The notes: generated by a model from the letters alone, not told the origin. Shown: positions 11,891 to 23,096, numbered from the stretch's first letter. The stretch: 64,000 bases of DNA from Toxoplasma gondii ME49 (GCF_000006565.2 NC_031471.1:1614661-1678660), one strand, 5' to 3'. Numbers and translations: made by a program.

Positions 11891-13715
11891 ATGCGAGCCG
11901 GGTTTTCGTTTGCTCTGTTGGCAGTCGGCCTTTTGGCCACTGCCGTGGTGTACTCCGCAGCGGAGGAGGAAGCTGTGACTGTATTGACTGCCTCTAACTT
12001 CGATGACACTCTGAAGAACAACGAGATTGTCCTGGTCAAATTCTACGCGCCTTGGTGAGCGGGTCACCACGTGAGGGACCCCATAACAGTTCTCAGTCTA
12101 TTGTAGTTGCGACTTGCCGTGTGGCAGACGCTTTATCCGTCTTCTAAAAGACAACGTTCGAGGCGAACTTTTCCGTTGCGATGCGGCGGCGCACGGACGT
12201 GAATTGATCTGGTTTGCCAAAATCGTTGAAGCCACATGCGCGATACCTACACTCTGTCGTAGAGAATAGTCGGAGGCGGTTCCTTCTAGTGCCCCGTTTT
12301 GCTGCATTCCTACGGCTGTGTTGCGTGTGTGCATCGTCGTTGATTTCGGACTGCCCTTTTTCTTACAGGTGTGGCCACTGCAAGAGGATGGCGCCCGAGT
12401 ACGAGAAGGCTGCCAAAACACTGAAGGAGAAGGGGTCTAAGATTGTGTTGGCTAAGGTCGATGCCACCAGCGAGACGGACATCGCCGACAAACAGGGTGT
12501 TCGCGAATACCCAACTCTCACCCTCTTCCGCAAGGAGAAGCCAGAGAAGTACACTGGCGGCCGCACGGTACGTTGGGTGGTAAATCGGAGAATCTTGCCC
12601 GCAGGACTTGTGTGGGGAACCAGTGGACGCAATTTCGAGTATCCTCGGTGTGCTGCCCGTAGGCGGAAGCAATTGTTGAGTGGATCGAGAAGATGACCGG
12701 CCCCGCGGTGACTGAAGTGGAAGGCAGCGCTGAGGACAAGGTTACGAAGGAGGCACCGATTGCCTTCGTTGCTGAGCTCGCGTCTAAAGACAGTGATATG
12801 GCGAAGCTGTTCGAGGAAGTCGCCAACGAGTCCCGCCAGCTGGGAAGGTTCTTGGCTAAGTACGGCGCCTCGGACGAGAAGATCTACTCCCTTCGCTACG
12901 AGGAGGGCACTGAAGCCTTCACAGGCAAGACCAAGGACGAGCTGAAGAAGTTCGTTGACACTGAGTCCTTTCCTCTTCTTGGGCCCATCAACGCGGAGAA
13001 CTTCCGCAAGTACATCGACCGCGATTTGGACCTTGTGTGGCTCTGCGGTACCGAGAAGGACTTCGATGAGGCCAAAACCGCTGTCCGCGAAGCTGCCAAG
13101 AAACTCCGTGACACCCGCTCCTTCGTCTGGCTTGACACTGACCAGTTCAAGGGCCACGCTGAGAACGCCCTGGGCATCACCGAATTCCCTGGCCTTGTTT
13201 TCCAGTCCAAGAAGGGACGCTTCGTGCTCCCTGAGGCAACAACCTCCCTGAAGGACGCTGCTAAGATCAGTCAGTTCTTTGATGATGTCGAAGCCGGCAA
13301 GATCGACCGATCCCTGAAGTCTGAGCCTGTCCCGGAGAAGCAAGACGAAGCCGTCAAGGTTGTCGTCGGAAAGAACTTCGAAGAGATGGTCATCCAGAAG
13401 GACAAGGATGTGATGCTGGAGATCTACGCCCCGTGGTGCGGCTACTGCAAGAGCTTCGAGCCCATCTACAAGGAGTTCGCAGAGAAGTACAAGGATGTCG
13501 ACCACCTTGTTGTTGCCAAGATGGACGGCACTGCCAATGAAACGCCTCTGGAGGAATTCAGCTGGTCCAGCTTCCCCAGCATCTTCTTCGTGAAGGCTGG
13601 CGAGAAGACCCCCATGAAGTTCGAGGGCTCCAGAACCGTCGAAGGCTTGACTGAGTTCGTCAACAAGCACGGTTCCAAGCCGCTCAAGAAGGACGACAAG
13701 GGTGAAGAACTGTAA
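11891..13715 (+). CDS. PDI: Protein disulfide isomerase, 471 aa
   Basis: The gene has three exons: 11891-12054, 12369-12567 and 12663-13715. It catalyses formation, breakage and isomerisation of disulfides in the ER lumen. Residues 1-24 form a signal peptide. The a domain has FYAPW followed by the CGHC active site at residues 56-59. Two redox-inactive b-type thioredoxin folds lie in the middle. The a' domain has APWCGYCKSFEP with CGYC at residues 380-383. The length fits the classical a-b-b'-a' family. Intron 1 (donor GGTGAGC, acceptor TTACAG) interrupts the Trp codon just before the first active-site Cys. Intron 2 is only 95 bases. The C-terminus is KGEEL, an unusual form of the KDEL/HDEL ER-retrieval signal. 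The family call is certain from both catalytic motifs and full-length colinearity. The exon model is firm because all phases match. Confidence 0.96.
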
Positions 13716-14249
13716 ATTGTTGATCGTATCAGTCTGTTCCGTTTCATGTGTTCGTAACAATGTTCGTACATGAGCGGTTGAAACACGGAAGCCCTGTTTG
13801 GCTCATGTTTCCGTCAATATAACCCGACAGTAAATTGTTCTGGCAAACTTTCGATACATGCATGTCATCGGTTACGCCGGTGCCGCCAAGGCAAACGCGA
13901 AGTTGTAAATACGGACACCGAAGCTTACCGTTCGTCACTTCACTGTACCGCTCAATCTTATCACAAGTAACCGGTATTGCTCTCGGCACGCTGGTGAGAA
14001 GACCGCGGCGCCATGAAGTTGCAGGTTGTGTGGCGTCGTGTTTCTGCTGCGTCAGTAGATCCGATCAGTACAAAACAGCCGAAAATTGGATTAATTCTTC
14101 AGGATATCGACGAGGATGTTGGGGCTGCACGGTTCTCAGAACTTCAGTGTATATACAGGTCGTCGCCCTGTAGCAACACATCAATGGGACCTGCAGGCAT
14201 GCAGGTGTTTGGTTTCTGTGGTATCATGGAAGTCAATCAGCCGGGCTAG
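13716..14249. other. PDI 3' region
   Basis: This stretch follows the PDI stop and probably holds its 3' UTR and polyadenylation site. It is less GC-rich than the coding exons. A short open stretch from an ATG at 14013 has some coding character but weak splice signals. It might be an upstream exon of the coiled-coil gene that follows. Confidence 0.4.
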
Positions 14250-15646
14250 TAAAGGTTGAGGAACGGCAAAAATTAAAGGCTGTCATGGAACAACACCGGG
14301 AAACAGTTGAGCGAGTCATAGGTGTGATGTTGGAGAAATGTCTCGAGTGGCGGCTACTGAAGCTTCGTCGCGGGACGACACAGGATATGCAGGATTTCTG
14401 TGAGTATGCGTTGCTGGCCGACACTGAAGGTAAGGTGCTCGTAACAGCGACATGTTTGAGCTTGACACAGACGAGTTCTTTTTATCAGTGCAGCGAATCT
14501 TGCAACCAGTCGTACTGTCTGAAAAGTGCCGATGTGATGCCGGCTTTGAAGAGAAGTCAGCCATACGCGGTCTGTCTACCGCTCCGCCAAGTGTGTCACA
14601 TGAAGTGTGGTCAACGAAAGGCAGAGGGCTGCTAGGCTGGCGATCGAAGAACTCAGCCTAAAGAAGGATGAGATGCGCCTCAGTTCCGCTGCCGGTACGA
14701 ATCGATGAACCGCATGAAGCAGGCGTTGGGCGTATGCACCAGAGCACCACACAGAAAACCGGCAAACTGAGGAACAACTTCAGGATATCCAGTGCAGGGC
14801 TGAAGTTTTCGAGGAAGCTTTGCAGCAGCTTTTGGTAATCAGACACTTTTGTATTGTCAAAGGTCGAGCTGCAGTAGGAATGTGACTCAGTTTGACAGGG
14901 AACACGAGGAAGCGGCTCTGTGGCAAGCAATAGATGAAGCAGAGGCGCAGATAAAAACGTTGCAGTGAGGTTTAGACGTCATGAGTGTAACCATGACGGG
15001 AGTACCATCAAAACACCGCAGACAGGAAGAGTCAACCCTGCGCGACCAGAGCAAATCACTCATTGCTGGCATCCATGCCCTGAAAAAGGAGTAGGCTACA
15101 TAGTTTTCTAGCCTATAGGAGAAAAGCAAAGACCAAGAAACCTCGGAGCAGCCATCGGATAGAACTCGATGTCGTTGAGGTAGCCCATGAGGAGGCGAAG
15201 CAGAAAATCAAGGTACGCAAACCTCTATCTCTATGTCGCTTTTGAGAGGCCAAGCTCCTGTCCTAGCGTACGCAGGCCGATGATAGCTTGGCACAAGATC
15301 ACATCTCGGTGCTCGCAAGGCGTAAACAAGACCTCATACAGGTGCGCTGCACCGTACCAACGGTCTCCCTTATCAGCGACGTACATCCACTGGAGAGCAG
15401 ACATGCAACGAACTGCAAGCAGAACTGGCTCAAATTGAAGCATCTCATGCGACCGTGCCACGAAAAGAGTATCTCGAGAAGGCCGGCACTATCAAGTGTG
15501 GCGTGAAACGGCACGCTCCTCGGCGAGTTAAGGTCGTGTCTGCGGCAACACGACACCCCGTGTCGTTGCTGAGTCAAGTACCGGCCACCCTTGTTTCAGC
15601 TGCCACACTCCGTAGACTTTCCCACCAGAGCTCTTCCCTGAGCTGA
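14250..15646 (+). CDS. Coiled-coil protein: poorly resolved gene or decaying relic
   Basis: A series of plus-strand segments with heptad-like composition is bounded by splice-like signals. They are 14250-14429 (KAVMEQHRETVERVIGVML; donor GTAAGG), 14622-14694 (ARLAIEELSLKKDEM; donor GTACGA), 14755-14834 (TEEQLQDIQCRAEVFEEAL; donor GTAATC), 14878-14967 (EEAALWQAIDEAEAQIKTL), about 15145-15210 (EVAHEEAKQKIK; donor GTACGC), 15276-15341 (DDSLAQDHISVLARRKQDLI) and 15401-15646 (NELQAELAQIEASH, to a stop). The last three join in phase 0. In the first half, the frame changes without a clear intron near 14622, and a stop follows KTLQ at about 14968. It is either a gene with small introns I misplace or a pseudogene. 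No family is recognised. Confidence 0.4.
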
Positions 15647-15954
15647 GGTTGCTGAGTTTATGGTACGCCAGTAGTTCGGGGAAGCAAGAACCAAAAGATA
15701 AATTGATCGGGCACTTCCCGACGACAGGCTCCACCCCACCAAGAGTATTCACGACAGCGAGGCTGCCGTCCCATCGTATACCTATCACTGAGTCGGGAGA
15801 TGGACATGTGTGCAAACAAACGCTAGGCCACGAGCTATGCTGTAATGGATTGACAAGTGAAAGTTCAATGTTTGCGGGTTGCACACTGGCCACATAACGA
15901 CAGTTGGGTTGTAGCGACTGCCACATCACATATCATGACGACTGAGTGTTCCAT

Positions 15955-18033
15955 TCAGTGATACCTTGCTGCTTTCTTTCGATGCTTCGAACTACTTTCC
16001 TTGCTTTTTCTCTTCCGTGACTTTTTTTTGTGGTGAGAATCCCGCGAGGACTTGCTACTATCACTGTCGCTACTAGACGACGTGTCGTCCGAACTGCTGC
16101 TCGACGATTTCCGTTTTTTGTGTTTCTTCTTTTTGCTTCGCCCTTTTTTTTTGTCCCCGTCTTTGTGCGTCTTCTTCCACTCCTTGGCGACCTTTGCGGC
16201 GGCGGTGGAGGATATCGGGACAGCGTTTGCATCCGTGGCAAATTTGGGTTGTATCACAGCTGTGTGTTCAGGACGTGCCGGCCGCTCTTCCTCAAGCATT
16301 TCATACTTATTTCCTGAAACGCACAAAAACCCAGCATCATAACTCAACTGCAACCATCTCTCCAACTTTGTCAAGTGCCGTTTCAACACATATGTGAAGA
16401 TCCGTGCGATTTACCTCCTGTGTTGTAGCACTCGTGCGCCATGTGTCCTTTCCTGCAGGAACGACAACACATCCGCCAGAATCACACTTTTACACACCAC
16501 CTACTTCAGACACATCACGTCGTTCGGCAAGCTCTTCTCTGTCAGTAGAACGCACCCTCCACACCGCTGGCAGGCAATATTGTAAATCGCGTCGACAGTT
16601 ATCCGTTCTTGCTTTCGTGGTCCAGAACGGGTTCCCCGTGACCGAGATAGGTTGTTTGGGTCGTTGTCCGCTCCATCTTTCTGGCTGATTCCTCTCATGT
16701 CCAAGCCGTATTTGCCACCTTCCTCAACCTTCGTCACCTGCACGCACCCATGCAGAAGTATCAGGGCATCTTTCTCGTGATTCACTGTCACTACCACATA
16801 TGGAAACTTCAAAAGGCAGGGTGCGATTCTCTTTACAACCGACATGAAGTTATTATACGCGCGTCATCACTTACCTTGACCCACACCTTATCACCAACGG
16901 CTAGGGCGTCGTCAACTCGGTCCAGCTTTTGGCTCGAGATGCACGAGATGTGCAACAAGCCGTCCCTGTCGAATCCGTCGATCTACCAGGAGGCACCACA
17001 GCCGCAAAGACACACAGTGAGCGACAGCAGTGGCGTCACGCGAAACTCCGAATGGCCGATAGCGCAGCAAGATTTTTCTTTATGAGGAATTTTACCGTGG
17101 GATAGACTCACTGACACAAATGCTCCAAACTCTTGTATCCGCCGAACAGTTCCTTGGTGAATCGAGTCAAGCTCCGGTGTTTTCACCCCGCCTCCCTCTC
17201 CGCGGTGGATGAAGCTCTGACGTAGCGACTCCCTTTCGGAGCCGTCATGTTGGTTGACACTTTTCATGCACAAGCGAAGTTTGCCATCTTCTTGACTTAG
17301 GACCTGACAAAAGTAAAATGCGGCAGAGGCACAACGCACTCTCCTGACGTGTGCCTGTGGTTAGCTGTTCTCATGGAACCTCAAATCCCCAGCAAATCTA
17401 TTTGAGGCGACGCCAGCTAAATGAATACTGCGCAGTATTGATTCTGACAAGTGAACAGACGAGCTACAAGGTTGACTGCCGACGTACCTTTACCCAGACT
17501 TCCTGGCCTACAGCCAAGACGTCTTCGACGTTTTCCACTCGCTGGTCAGAAATCCTAGAAATGTGCAGCAGTCCCTCTTTATCCAGGTCGGGTACCTTGA
17601 AAACCAGAGAAGATCCACAGTTACACAAAGATACGATTCCGAACAAAGGACACAGCAAAAAGCGAGCAGTCAGGTACTTGTGCGAGTCTCCTAACGTGGT
17701 CTACGAGGCGGACCCGGTCTGCTGCAGATGAACCTTCACTAAGCAACTAGGAGCAATCGGTTAGCTACCGAGATCCGCCCTCACTCAGCAACACTACAGA
17801 CAACTCTTGCATTCGACACGGAGTTTGCTGTGAAACTCGTTTTTGCCGGGGTACGTATTGCGTGCACACTGACCAACACTCACCTTAACGAAGGCGCCGT
17901 AGGACTGCAGCTTTTTGACAACACCCTTGTGAATATCGGTCGACTGTGGCTTTCCATTTTGTCTTTCCTCTGAAGGAGAAGCCTCTCGATCATAGCGAGG
18001 ATCGAACGCCTCGCCAAACTCATCGTCGAACAT
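15955..18033 (-). CDS. pNO40/ZCCHC17-like RNA-binding protein with two S1 domains
   Basis: Seven exons (17884-18033, 17488-17595, 17112-17303, 16875-16982, 16556-16737, 16415-16452, 15955-16313) give 378 residues with every phase matching. S1 domain 1 spans residues ~36-103 ([14 protein letters not shown], then EGLLHISRI and VGQEVWVKV). S1 domain 2 spans ~136-203 ([14 protein letters not shown], then DGLLHISCI and VGDKVWVKV). A CCHC zinc knuckle, [14 protein letters not shown], has Cys242, Cys245, His250 and Cys255 in perfect CX2CX4HX4C spacing; it is assembled across an intron. The tail (residues ~300-378) is Lys-rich with Ser runs, as in nucleolar/splicing-speckle proteins. Human ZCCHC17 (pNO40) has the same S1-knuckle-basic tail order but one S1 domain; it associates with large ribosomal subunit precursors and splicing factors. 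A similar nuclear role here is inference. The start ATG precedes [14 protein letters not shown]. The gene converges with the coiled-coil locus on its 3' side. Confidence 0.85.
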
Positions 18034-19980
18034 TTTGACGCAGAAAAAAGGTCCCAACGAGGAAAGCGTGTGCGACACAAAAATACGGCTCCTTTCGTCT
18101 GCTGTCCCCGAAAATCAACGAACACTCCACATCCTATCCTACTTTTTCAGAGACAGACCCTGCGAAGCACGCGGTATAGGCTGAGTGATGTCAGCACAAT
18201 TTGACCGAGCAAACGAACACGACTTCTGCGTCTAGCTTTCACCGTCGGGTGCGAGGTTGGAAGTGACAGTAGTTGCCAAGAGAGCAACGCGTTGCAGCGC
18301 TCGGTGTCCCACCAACACGAAGCGAGCTGCTACAACTGAACACAAGCTCATAGTGTACCTGTACAGAAAGAACCTTTCGGCCGTCTCAAGGTGGCTCCAG
18401 AGAGCAGCGTCCCGGCACAGGCGGCTGTGAATTCAACTTAGGAAACAGTAACAGGTGCGGTGGGAGACACGGACCCGGAGTAGAAGACAGCCTCCCATTC
18501 GACTAAATTCCACCTCGGGAAATCAGCTGTCTGCAGCTGTTGTGCCTCCGACCTCAGCCCGTTCACTAGCGAAGACTCGCAATGCAATTTCGGGGGGTCT
18601 TTTTCGACGCGCACGAATCTTTGCGGGCAGGCTGCGGCCGGCCAACAGCACACTGAGTCTAACAGACACACACGACTTTCCACAGGCGGCGTAGATTGAG
18701 TTTCTGTTTTTAACAGGGAAAATCCAGCTGCCTTCTACGGAGGGAACGTATAAATGCAAGGTCCAATGGACTAACGGAAGAGCGTATGCGGAGGAAACGC
18801 TTCCGCTCGCCAGACCCGTCCACGAACTCTGTCATTTTCAGCTGATCGCCGTGAGACGACGGCAGACGGAAAAGTTGGCGTCTGGGCACGAAAGAAGGAA
18901 CAACAACGACACGTGAGTGTCTGAGTTTCAGCGAAGGACCAAATACTGCGGTCGCGAATGCCTTCCCCACAAACCTTGCTTCTTCTGGAAGCTCAAACAC
19001 TTCCAGCAGATCTTTTCACACGTTTCTCAACCATCGAGTCAGTTTGCGACCTTGCAGCCTCGACTTCGCGAGAACAAAAAGTTGACGCTCCTGTCATGAA
19101 AGGAGGCGACACTGCCTCTGAAACATTGCCGTTCCTCCGCGCTTCTTCGTGTTTGACCTCCTGCTTTTTTGGCCCTTGCTTCTCACATTCCCCTTTATAC
19201 TCGCGAACGGTGAGGGGCTGCGTAGACAGGTGTCAAAACAGCTTTCGGGGAAAGATGCTCTGAGAAGTGGGTGTGGTTGTTGCTTTTGTCACTCGGCCTC
19301 CGTCTTAGAAAACACCCATGTTTGCCGGAGTTTGCGCTGGCATCTGAACTCCTCGTCTTCCGTGCTTGGCAGCGCCTCGTAGTTCGTTTCGGGGAAAACA
19401 AGTGCCGTAAACCCTATACCACCGATAAGCAGACAGCGAGTTGCCAAATGTTGTGGCAATTGTTTTTCCTGGGAGAAAATACTTGTCAGGAAGGGGAACG
19501 GAAAGTGTCTCGTCAGATCTGGTGAAGAATCTGCGCCAAGGAAAGTAGTTTTTTAGCCTTCAGTTCTTTCTGCTCGATGGATCGCGACCCAGGTCTGCGA
19601 TAATCAGGGAAATGCCGTGTCGTAACTCTCTTCCTCTTTTCCAAGTCTGAAAACGACTTCTTGCCCTGGGCGCTTGTCATTCTTTCTCTCTTGTCTGCTG
19701 GCCTTCCCCGGTCTCTTCGTGGCGACGACGTCTCGTCTGTCCAATCGACATCTGAGTGCCCAGCTCCTGCGTCTTATTTCATGTTACCTTTTTCTTCCTT
19801 TTTCTTCTTTTCTTCTTCCCCGTCTGTCGTCCTGTTTTCTCCACCCTCTTTCACTCCCCCCCCTTCTCTCCCTCTTCTGCGCCTTCTTTTCTGTTTTCTG
19901 TAGAGTTCTGTTCCTCGGCACACTGTTTTCTTGTATCTCTCTCCCGCCTTCCCCTCGTGACGAGACGAACTTGACTGCTC
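18034..19980. other. Divergent spacer between S1/CCHC gene and DUF501 gene
   Basis: Both flanking genes start at the edges of this 1.9 kb stretch, so it should hold both promoters and leaders. From about 19620 to 19975 the plus strand is strongly pyrimidine-rich (runs of CTT/TTC/TCC), typical of coccidian 5' leaders or transcription-start regions. No other gene is supported. Confidence 0.6.
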
Positions 19981-21789
19981 ATGTCCGTCTCGCGTCGTTA
20001 CTTCAGAAGCTGTGTCGCGGTGCTGGTCGCTGTAGCATCTCTCTTTGTCTTCATCTCCCCGTCTCGCTCGCTTCGCCTCCCCTCTCCTGTCCTCTTCGTT
20101 TGCCCTGGGTCTCCCTTTTCCTCCCTTTTCGCCTCTCCCCTCTCACGGTCGAGGTCGTCTGCATGCGCATCGCCTGAGAGCAAGATGGCGACCGCAGCTT
20201 CTCGTGGACCTCCCTCAAGGCCGGCAGTCTCCTCTCCCGACTCGGCAGAGACCCGCGAGCAGATCCGTCCTCTTTCGGCCCTCCGCAGGAATCCGCTTCT
20301 CTCGACAACGCTCTCGGAGGAGGCAGCTGTGGAGGCAAAAGGGAAGGAAAGTCCTTCGAAGGACGAGAAACTCCAGGAGGCTTTGCAGGAGGAAATGCGT
20401 CTCAGCTTCCTGTCTCGGCTGGACGAAGCCTGTCGCCACATGCTTCGCCTCCTCGACTCTGCGCCGCCTGCTTGCGCGACTGCGGAGGCGACAGTAGGCG
20501 CGCAAGCTTTCGACGAGAAGGCCTGTTTGCTGCCGCTGGCGCTCTCCTGGGGATACTCCTTGGCCTCTGCAGAAAACGGAGACACTGACGCCGCTTCCGC
20601 TTCTCCCTGTCTCTCTTCACCCTCTCTGCCGAGTCTGCCGGAGTCCTTGCCTCCGCCTCCGGTGCCTTCCTTCCGGGAATGCGGGGACGCATTTGAAGCC
20701 CTCGATCCTTTCATGGAAAAGGTGTTGCTCTTGCCGCCTCGCCCAAAGAACGCGTCCTCGTCGCGGTTCAGAGGAGACATTTCGGCCTCCACAAACTCGG
20801 TTTCCACTGAGACCTCACAAGAGAGGTTGCAGACGCCAGAGAACAACGACAGAAACGCGAAGAGGCTGTTTCCCCCCGTCGCTTCCAGAGTGCTCCAACG
20901 CATCGAGGCACTCCTGGAACGACCCCCTGTGGGTCTCATTGGTGTCGCACGCTTTGGAGCTCCTGACTCGTTCTCCTCATCTCCTCTCTCCTGTTCTTCC
21001 TCTACTTCTCCTTCTTCTTTTTCGTCTTCCACTTCTTCGTCGTCTGTGTTGTTGTCTCCGCCTCTCTCTGAGGGCGACCCTCAGGTTTTGGTTGTCAGGC
21101 CTTTGATGGCATCCGCGCCTACAGCTGAGACTGTACGCAAGCGGAAACGTGACCAAGCGTCTTCTTCGCCTCCTGTTTCTTCTCTCTCGTCTTCCCTCTC
21201 GTCTTCGTTATCTTCTTCTTCTCGCATGACCGCGTTGAGTTACAAGCCTTTCCCGACGACCTTCTGGTTGTGCGACGAGCGACTGAGACGAGACGTCTCG
21301 ACGGTGGAAGTCCGGGGGGGGATGAAAGTGATCCACGAACGGATTTGCGGGAGCAGAGACATGCAGAAGGCTCTGATTGCCGACCACCTCCGGTACATCG
21401 CGATCCGCTGGCTGCTCATCGAAACTCCGCTTTTGAGACACTTTTACGAAGTGGAAAACGGAGGGGAAAAGGAATTCAGGGCGCCCCTACAGGCACGAGA
21501 AGGACAGAGCGAAGGCGGCGTGACGGGGGAGAAGAAGGTCCATCTGTCTGTGGCTTCGACAGGCGCCGAAAGCCGCGCTGAAGAGACTCACTTGTGTCCG
21601 CTCTGCCGTTTGCTGCGCGTTCTTCGCGAACGAGGCATTGGAGGCATCAGCGCCTTCTGCTCCATGCGCTGCCTGCACATGCACTACGCCTTCCACTTGG
21701 TCCTCCCGCCCACCACTGTGGGCGCCTTGGTCGACGAAGAACTCACAAAACTCGAAGAAGCCGAGTCTGCAAAGGATTCAGATCTTTGA
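19981..21789 (+). CDS. DUF501-domain protein with N-terminal signal sequence, 602 aa
   Basis: This is a single-exon gene. Residues 1-30 look like a signal peptide (basic start, then VAVLVAVASLFVFI), followed by a Ser/Pro/Arg-rich stretch. The DUF501 family domain lies at residues ~311-590, broken by two low-complexity insertions. Recognisable blocks are ERPPVGLIGVARFGAP, VLVVRPL, KPFPTTFWLCDERLRRDV, HLRYIAIRW and GIGGISAFCSMRCLHMHYAF followed by VGALVDEEL. The bacterial family has the same order: RPP-GV--VA-RCP, then PFPT--YLTCP, then H--Y---R, then GIGG---VKCLHAHYAHHL, then NPVG. The biochemical function is unknown. The signal sequence plus a Ser/basic stretch fits the bipartite leader of apicoplast proteins; that is inference. 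An extracellular or ER location is the alternative. The start is the first ATG of the frame and directly gives the signal peptide. Confidence 0.82.
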   Translation: MSVSRRYFRSCVAVLVAVASLFVFISPSRSLRLPSPVLFVCPGSPFSSLFASPLSRSRSSACASPESKMATAASRGPPSRPAVSSPDSAETREQIRPLSALRRNPLLSTTLSEEAAVEAKGKESPSKDEKLQEALQEEMRLSFLSRLDEACRHMLRLLDSAPPACATAEATVGAQAFDEKACLLPLALSWGYSLASAENGDTDAASASPCLSSPSLPSLPESLPPPPVPSFRECGDAFEALDPFMEKVLLLPPRPKNASSSRFRGDISASTNSVSTETSQERLQTPENNDRNAKRLFPPVASRVLQRIEALLERPPVGLIGVARFGAPDSFSSSPLSCSSSTSPSSFSSSTSSSSVLLSPPLSEGDPQVLVVRPLMASAPTAETVRKRKRDQASSSPPVSSLSSSLSSSLSSSSRMTALSYKPFPTTFWLCDERLRRDVSTVEVRGGMKVIHERICGSRDMQKALIADHLRYIAIRWLLIETPLLRHFYEVENGGEKEFRAPLQAREGQSEGGVTGEKKVHLSVASTGAESRAEETHLCPLCRLLRVLRERGIGGISAFCSMRCLHMHYAFHLVLPPTTVGALVDEELTKLEEAESAKDSDL

Positions 21790-23096
21790 AGTCAAACCCA
21801 ATTTGGTCCACTCACAGATATTTGCAAATGCACTTATATATATATATATATATATAAATCTCTTGCTTAGAGTATATATCTACCTCTGTGGTGGTAGGGC
21901 TTGCATTTCCATAGCAGAGGAACGGAGAAGCGGCATCGAGGCAGGGATTCGTTCGGAATTTGACAAGGCGACAGCGCCACCCTCTGCGAGATGTAATTGC
22001 CGATGCATGTGCATTTGTCACTCTTACGGATAAAGGCTGGTGTGGTATAAGGGCGCAGGTAGGCGCGGCTCTGCAATGAACAACGGATGAATGCTTTTTT
22101 CTGGAAAGGCAGGCACCACTTGCGCCTTGCCCGGAAACCTCTCAGCTGCAAGTTTGTTTATATGGAGAAACTCGGGGGGACGCGGGGAGAACCTGCTGAT
22201 CTAGGAATCGGATTGTCTTTTGTGGATTAGAAAACTTTTGTAAACGTCTACGCGTCATATTTTAGAATGTGCAGCAGCAAAACGTAGTCTGACACGGCGT
22301 AGGAATCTCATTCTATAGTGTGTGACAGAAAATGTAGTATGAAAATCCGAGGAACCCCACTTTATACTCCGTGACAGTCTAGCTTCAGTGTCTGTCTGGT
22401 TTGCGGTGCATGCCGTGCAACTGTGGCAGAACGTCTTAACGTTGTCTCATCGAACGAAGAAGGGAGTCTTGGCGGATCGAACGTTGCAAGTGCTTATCGC
22501 TTATGCGTAGAGTTTCTAAGCACCCCGTCTTGCTTTGCGCTCTCTTGCTTTCCTAAAACAAGATTCGGTCTCACATGCGTTTCTCAAGCATGTAAGAGCC
22601 TACGCCTGGCAAAACCCAGGCAAGGGGACTAAGAGACATGCAAACCGCAGAAGTCATGTCTCTTCCACAGCCTTGGTGCACACGAACGCCCCCAGGGCAA
22701 CCACAGCACACAACGACAGTTGCGGAAGAGGCGAGCAAACAGACGAGAGCGGAAGCGAGAGACACACATAAAGAGCGAGAATGGGCAAGACAAGAAGGAA
22801 GTGAGGAAGAGCAAGCACAGGAAGAACGGGAAAACTTGGACGAAAGAGTTCGTTTGGGCCCCGTCACGATGCCGCTGTTACAATGGATCATTTAAACAAT
22901 GTCTAGACAGAATCAAAGAAACCTGTGTTGTGTGTCCTATCTCCACACACACATACACACGCTGCAAGACACTAAAAGTCGCATTCTCGATAACTGTCTT
23001 TCTCATTTGGCGTATTCTCTAGCAAAAACAGATTCAAGACGCAAATGCTTTTTTCAGCGAAGCTCTTCATCTCCCATTCTCCCACTGGCTTTACGC
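21790..23096. other. DUF501 gene 3' region
   Basis: This stretch holds the presumed 3' UTR, a short (TA)n run at 21834-21857 and an imperfect repeat pair at 22278-22376 (listed separately). The rest has no convincing coding signal on either strand. Confidence 0.5.
22278..22376. repeat. Imperfect tandem pair of a ~50-base element
   Basis: Two adjacent copies (about 22278-22326 and 22328-22376) share AAAA-GTAGT-TGA at the left and CA-T-TATA-T--GTGACAG at the right. They are roughly 70% identical by eye. A related copy lies at 53144-53195. Confidence 0.5.

Noticed and set aside
12363..13760. 465-codon minus-strand open frame across PDI
   Set aside because: It is antisense to the codon-biased PDI exon 3. 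PDI itself is unambiguous, so this frame is a shadow.
19998..21032. 344-codon minus-strand frame opposite the DUF501 gene
   Set aside because: It is antisense to a Ser/Pro-rich coding exon and has no recognisable motif; the plus strand carries the conserved domain.
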